From: Chryseobacterium sp. 6424
GTDB taxonomy: Bacteria > Bacteroidota > Bacteroidia > Flavobacteriales > Weeksellaceae
Assembly (NCBI RefSeq): GCF_003692615.1
Contig: NZ_CP023540.1
Coordinates: 1,302,001 to 1,366,000 of the forward strand
DNA length: 64,000 nt
Reading direction: 5' to 3'
How positions within the stretch are numbered: position 1 is the stretch's first letter; every line of letters begins with the position of its first letter. Position numbers and translations under genes: made by a program. Under the pieces are notes generated by a model that searched no databases, was not told where the DNA came from, and was given only the letters and a program-made list of their open reading frames with translations. Shown here one piece after another: positions 61,105-64,000 of the stretch.

Positions 61105-61716
61105 ATGGCAAAAATACTTAAAATACATCCCGAAAATCCACAGGAAAATCTTATTAATGAAGTGGTTAAGGTTTTGAACAATGGTGGCATCATCATTTAC
61201 CCCTCTGATACTGTTTATGCCTTAGGTTGTAACATTTTTGATGTCAGAGCGATGGAAAAACTCGCGCAAATAAAAAAAGTAAAGCTCGAAAAGGCACATT
61301 TTTCAATAATTTGTAACGACCTCAGTCATCTTTCAGGGTTTACTAAGGCCATCGACACCTCGGTTTTCCGCTTTCTGAAAAGTAAGATTCCCGGTCCGTT
61401 CACTTTCATCCTCGAAGCTAATAAAAGTCTGCCGCTTGCCTACAAAGGCAACAAAACAGTGGGAATCCGCGTGCCCGATCATGTAATCCCACAGTTGATT
61501 GTGGAAAAACTTGGCCACCCCATCGCCTCCACTTCGATAAAAGATGAGGATGAAGTCATTGAATATTCCACCGATCCTGAACTGATTGCCGAAAAATACG
61601 ACCATCTGGTCGATATAGTGATAGACTCGGGCTATGGCGACAACGTAGCTTCTACGGTTGTAGATCTTACGAGTGGCGAGCCAGAGATTGTACGCCAGGG
61701 CAAGGGGGAAGTATAA
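61105..61716 (+). CDS. Threonylcarbamoyl-AMP synthase-like protein (Sua5/YciO/YrdC)
   Basis: 203 aa. The YrdC domain is visible as NEVVKVLNNGGIIIYPSDTVYALGCNIFDVRAMEKLAQIKK, IPGPFTFILEANKSLPL, KTVGIRVPDHVIPQLIVEKLGHPIASTSIK and STVVDLTSGEPEIVRQGKGEV. Sua5/TsaC members make threonylcarbamoyl-AMP for t6A37 in tRNA; YciO members are less defined. The stand-alone domain and the KxR-type residues leave both possible. Confidence 0.88.
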   Translation: MAKILKIHPENPQENLINEVVKVLNNGGIIIYPSDTVYALGCNIFDVRAMEKLAQIKKVKLEKAHFSIICNDLSHLSGFTKAIDTSVFRFLKSKIPGPFTFILEANKSLPLAYKGNKTVGIRVPDHVIPQLIVEKLGHPIASTSIKDEDEVIEYSTDPELIAEKYDHLVDIVIDSGYGDNVASTVVDLTSGEPEIVRQGKGEV

Positions 61717-61757
61717 ACATCACTCTTTAATATTATTTAATTACAGAAAACTTATTA

Positions 61758-62516
61758 ATGAAAATCATTACCTCACCAGCCAAACTGATGAAAACCGGTC
61801 ATCTTGTAGAAACCAATCAAACAACAACCCCGGTTTTTATTAAGGAAGCTGAATTGATACACACTTATTTAAAAGAAAAAACGCCCCGCGAACTCGCCGA
61901 ACTCATGGAACTTTCTGCAAAGCTCGCAGATGAGAATTGGGAGCGTAACCAACACTGGGTGCCCAATCCCACCGCAGACGAATCTGCCCCCGCCATGTGG
62001 GCCTTTACCGGTGAAGTCTATCGCGGGCTCGATGCGCCTTCTTTAACCCCAGAAGCCACAACTTATCTTCAGAAGAATTACCGCATGCTTTCCGGTCTTT
62101 ATGGGCTACTGAAACCTTCAGACCGCATCATGCTGTATCGGTTGGAAATGGGACGCAAATTTCAGTTTGAACAGTACAAGAATCTATATGAGTTCTGGCG
62201 CGAAAAGATCACAGCGCAGCTAAACAGCGAACTGAAATCTGATGACATTTTACTGAACTTAGCCAGTGCTGAATATTTTAAAGCCATTGATAAAAAGAAA
62301 CTGAATGCCACCGTTATTGATTTCGATTTTTATGAAATGAAAAGCGGAAAACCCAAAACCATTGTCGTATACACCAAACATGCCCGCGGACTGATGGTAC
62401 GTTACTGCGCTGAAAACCTCGTGGAAAACCTTGATGAGGTAAAAGCCTTCAACTTGGCAGGTTATCTGATTGATGAAGAAATGTCCACTGAAACCAAACT
62501 TGTTTTTACCCGATAA
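61758..62516 (+). CDS. yaaA: Peroxide stress protein YaaA
   Basis: 252 aa DUF328 protein. It begins MKIITSPAKLMKTGH, and has PAMWAFTGEVYRGLDA, LSGLYGLLKPSDRIMLYRLEMGRKF, LLNLASAEYFKAID and VVYTKHARGLMVRYCAENL, all characteristic. YaaA lowers free iron under hydrogen peroxide stress and binds DNA. It is spaced 41 bp after the Sua5-like gene and 15 bp before the thioesterase. Confidence 0.94.
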   Translation: MKIITSPAKLMKTGHLVETNQTTTPVFIKEAELIHTYLKEKTPRELAELMELSAKLADENWERNQHWVPNPTADESAPAMWAFTGEVYRGLDAPSLTPEATTYLQKNYRMLSGLYGLLKPSDRIMLYRLEMGRKFQFEQYKNLYEFWREKITAQLNSELKSDDILLNLASAEYFKAIDKKKLNATVIDFDFYEMKSGKPKTIVVYTKHARGLMVRYCAENLVENLDEVKAFNLAGYLIDEEMSTETKLVFTR

Positions 62517-62531
62517 TTAAAATTAAACAAA

Positions 62532-62942
62532 ATGAATTACCATACCAGAAAATGGATCAAACCTGAAGACTTAAACCCAAACCATACACTTTTTGGCGGT
62601 CGATTGTTGCAGTGGATTGACGAGGAAGCAGCGCTCTATTCCATCGTTCAACTCGAGACTCCGCGTTGTGTGACCAAATATATTTCTGAGATAAACTTTG
62701 TAAGTTCGGCTCGGCAGGGTGACATTATAGAAATAGGGATAGAAGCTACCGCGTTCGGAAACACTTCCATCACGCTGACCTGTGTTGTACGGAATATGAT
62801 GACGCAGCAGACCATTATTACGATTGATAAAATTATTTTTGTCGGCATCGGTGAAGATGGCAAACCTGCAAAGCACGGAAAAACCCAAATCGAATATGTC
62901 GCAGACCGCCTGAAACGTATCGAGGATGAAAATATTCATTAG
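62532..62942 (+). CDS. Acyl-CoA thioesterase (YciA-type hotdog fold)
   Basis: 136 aa. The hotdog-fold thioesterase motif is NPNHTLFGGRLLQWIDEEAAL with the catalytic Asp, followed by ISEINFVSSARQGDIIEIGIEATAFGNTSITLTCVVRN. It should hydrolyse acyl-CoAs. Its last 17 bp overlap the start of the AraC-like regulator gene. Confidence 0.87.
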   Translation: MNYHTRKWIKPEDLNPNHTLFGGRLLQWIDEEAALYSIVQLETPRCVTKYISEINFVSSARQGDIIEIGIEATAFGNTSITLTCVVRNMMTQQTIITIDKIIFVGIGEDGKPAKHGKTQIEYVADRLKRIEDENIH

Positions 62943-63486
62943 AAATATGGTTTGCGCTCGCTGTATCGCGGCAGTGGAGGATACATTTTCAAACGCTGGT
63001 ATCGCGCTTCTATATGCCAGACTTGGGGAAGTGGAAACTATACAGGATCTGGAGATTAATGAGATTGAAAATATTGAAAAAAAACTGAATTCACTAGGCT
63101 TTGAAATACTTACGAATGCAGCTAAACAGGAAGTTGAAAAGGTAAAAACATTTATTATACTCACCGTAAACTCACTGGATATTCCCGAGGGGTTTGTACT
63201 GTCTAAAGCTGTTTCGGCTCATGTAAATAAGGAGTACAGCAGTATTTCCAAAAATTTTTCACAACTTGAAAATCTTACCCTCGAGCAGTTTTTTATTATT
63301 CAAAAAATAGAAAAGGTTAAAGAGTTGCTTTCATATAATGAAAAATATCTTAGTGAAATCGCCACCTGTTTAGGCTACAAAAGTGTGCAGCACCTGTCTT
63401 CGCAATTTAAAAATGCTACAGGCTTCTCACCTTCCGAGTTTAAAAAAACAAAATTGAAAAACCGTCTGCCACTGGATGAATTATAA
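62926..63486 (+). CDS. AraC-type regulator with N-terminal CxxC (HMA-like) domain
   Basis: 186 aa. The N-terminal 70 residues resemble a heavy-metal-associated fold: MVCARCIAAVEDTFSNAGI with Cys10 and Cys13, followed by IEKKLNSLGFEIL. The C-terminal part is an AraC helix-turn-helix (KVKELLSYNEKYLSEIATCLGYKSVQHLSSQFKNATGFSPSEFKKTK). It probably senses copper or another soft metal and controls the metal-handling gene that starts 72 bp downstream. The metal role is inference from the CxxC and context. Confidence 0.82.
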   Translation: MKIFIRNMVCARCIAAVEDTFSNAGIALLYARLGEVETIQDLEINEIENIEKKLNSLGFEILTNAAKQEVEKVKTFIILTVNSLDIPEGFVLSKAVSAHVNKEYSSISKNFSQLENLTLEQFFIIQKIEKVKELLSYNEKYLSEIATCLGYKSVQHLSSQFKNATGFSPSEFKKTKLKNRLPLDEL

Positions 63487-63558
63487 TTCTGTAATATTCT
63501 TCCATAATACTATAACTGCTTCCAAAAAGGTTTAACGAAATTTGAAAAAAGTTTACTT

Positions 63559-64000
63559 ATGGAAAATCATAACCACAAAAATATCGCCAAACATCCAAGC
63601 GAACGTATTTCGCCAAGTTCTGTCTATTATTGTCCTATGGAATGCGAGGGCGAAAAAGTATATTTTGCGCCCGGCACGCGGTGTCCGGTTTGCAATATGT
63701 TTCTAGTACCGATAGAGGAACGTGCGGATTATCAAAACAAACCCGCAACATACAGTAAAACAAATTTACCGGTTTCCTTTAAAGATAAGGTAGGGCAATA
63801 TTTCTGTCCTATGTTTTGCGAGAGTGATAAGACCTATCCTACCGATTCGGGTTGTCCGGTTTGCCACATGCATCTGGAGGAAATTACCGAAGAGTTGGTG
63901 CAACATATTGCCCCTGCTATAAATGACCAACCGAAAATTAAGGTCCAGGCCGGTAAATATTATTGCCCTATGTATTGCGAGGGCGATAAAGTGTATGACA
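63559..64000 (+). CDS. Protein with tandem heavy-metal-binding domains (partial), likely Cu P-type ATPase or metal carrier
   Basis: 147 codons to the right edge, then it continues. Three repeats of the heavy-metal-binding pattern YYCPMxCEGxKxY...CPVCxM start at residues 24, 82 and 135: Cys25/Cys29/Cys42/Cys45, then Cys83/Cys87/Cys99/Cys102, then Cys136/Cys140 with the rest cut off. His-rich N terminus (MENHNHKN). In Bacteroidota these domains precede copper-translocating P-type ATPases or RND-linked proteins; the identity needs the missing part. It lies after the AraC-like metal regulator. Confidence 0.75.
   Translation, partial: MENHNHKNIAKHPSERISPSSVYYCPMECEGEKVYFAPGTRCPVCNMFLVPIEERADYQNKPATYSKTNLPVSFKDKVGQYFCPMFCESDKTYPTDSGCPVCHMHLEEITEELVQHIAPAINDQPKIKVQAGKYYCPMYCEGDKVYD

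Overview
The window looks like chromosome from a member of the Bacteroidota, class Flavobacteriia, most likely the Weeksellaceae (Chryseobacterium/Kaistella type). The signs are: many promoters with the Bacteroidota -7 box TAnnTTTG; almost no Shine-Dalgarno sequences; a replicative polymerase DnaE with a fused N-terminal proofreading exonuclease; DAHP synthase fused to chorismate mutase; a GldI-type lipoprotein; and a cyclophilin-FKBP fusion lipoprotein. The species was not identified and all calls come from reading the sequence.

Layout. 1-1459 (minus): left-truncated curli operon with a curlin-repeat fibre subunit, a second small curlin and a CsgH/CsgC-like secreted protein. 1673-7847 (plus): TetR regulator, TolC, periplasmic adaptor and RND pump, followed by a 21-bp tandem repeat array. 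8178-11543 (minus): MATE transporter, sigma-54 activator without a DNA-binding domain, YggS-type PLP protein. 11709-13795 (plus): orphan membrane protein, histidine kinase and NarL-type response regulator. 14096-25568 (plus): GNAT, gpmI, acyl-ACP desaturase, HAD protein, map, methyltransferase, era, DoxX, S9 peptidase, two paralogous lipoproteins and a Nudix-HTH regulator. 25623-31596: glutaryl-CoA-type dehydrogenase, AddB-like nuclease, rsmG and an aminotransferase. 31654-37613: a COG1579 coiled-coil protein, Nif3, K+ channel, two PPIase lipoproteins and ilvE. 37698-46504: mnmD, Nudix, S1/P1 nuclease, DUF4294, M42 peptidase, rpe, ndk, rsgA, DAHPS-CM and dnaX. 46640-51188: cyanophycin locus (cphA divergent from cyanophycinase and isoaspartyl peptidase). 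51285-60696: small lipoprotein, fabH, corA, LuxR-type regulator with a degenerate receiver, dnaE and a GHL10 lipoprotein. 60943-61015: initiator tRNA-fMet. 61105-64000: Sua5-type protein, yaaA, thioesterase, AraC-like regulator with an N-terminal CxxC, and the start of a protein with tandem heavy-metal-binding domains.

How genes work together. The cyanophycin locus encodes synthesis and complete breakdown of a nitrogen-storage polymer to Asp and Arg. The TetR-TolC-adaptor-RND operon is a self-contained drug-efflux unit. The AraC-like regulator and the CxxC-rich protein after it suggest a copper/heavy-metal response module running off the right edge. The rest is mostly housekeeping (replication, translation factors, amino-acid and lipid metabolism).

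The most interesting signals are: a dnaX gene split by a -1 frameshift at A10 with a downstream hairpin, predicting gamma and tau forms; two gene-free stretches with promoter and terminator that look like small RNAs and share an 18/19 motif; the 21-bp repeat array; several -7 boxes placed so close to ATG that the mRNAs should be leaderless; and several proteins that have lost a canonical functional part (receiver Asp, zinc-ribbon cysteines, Fis domain, Nudix box).
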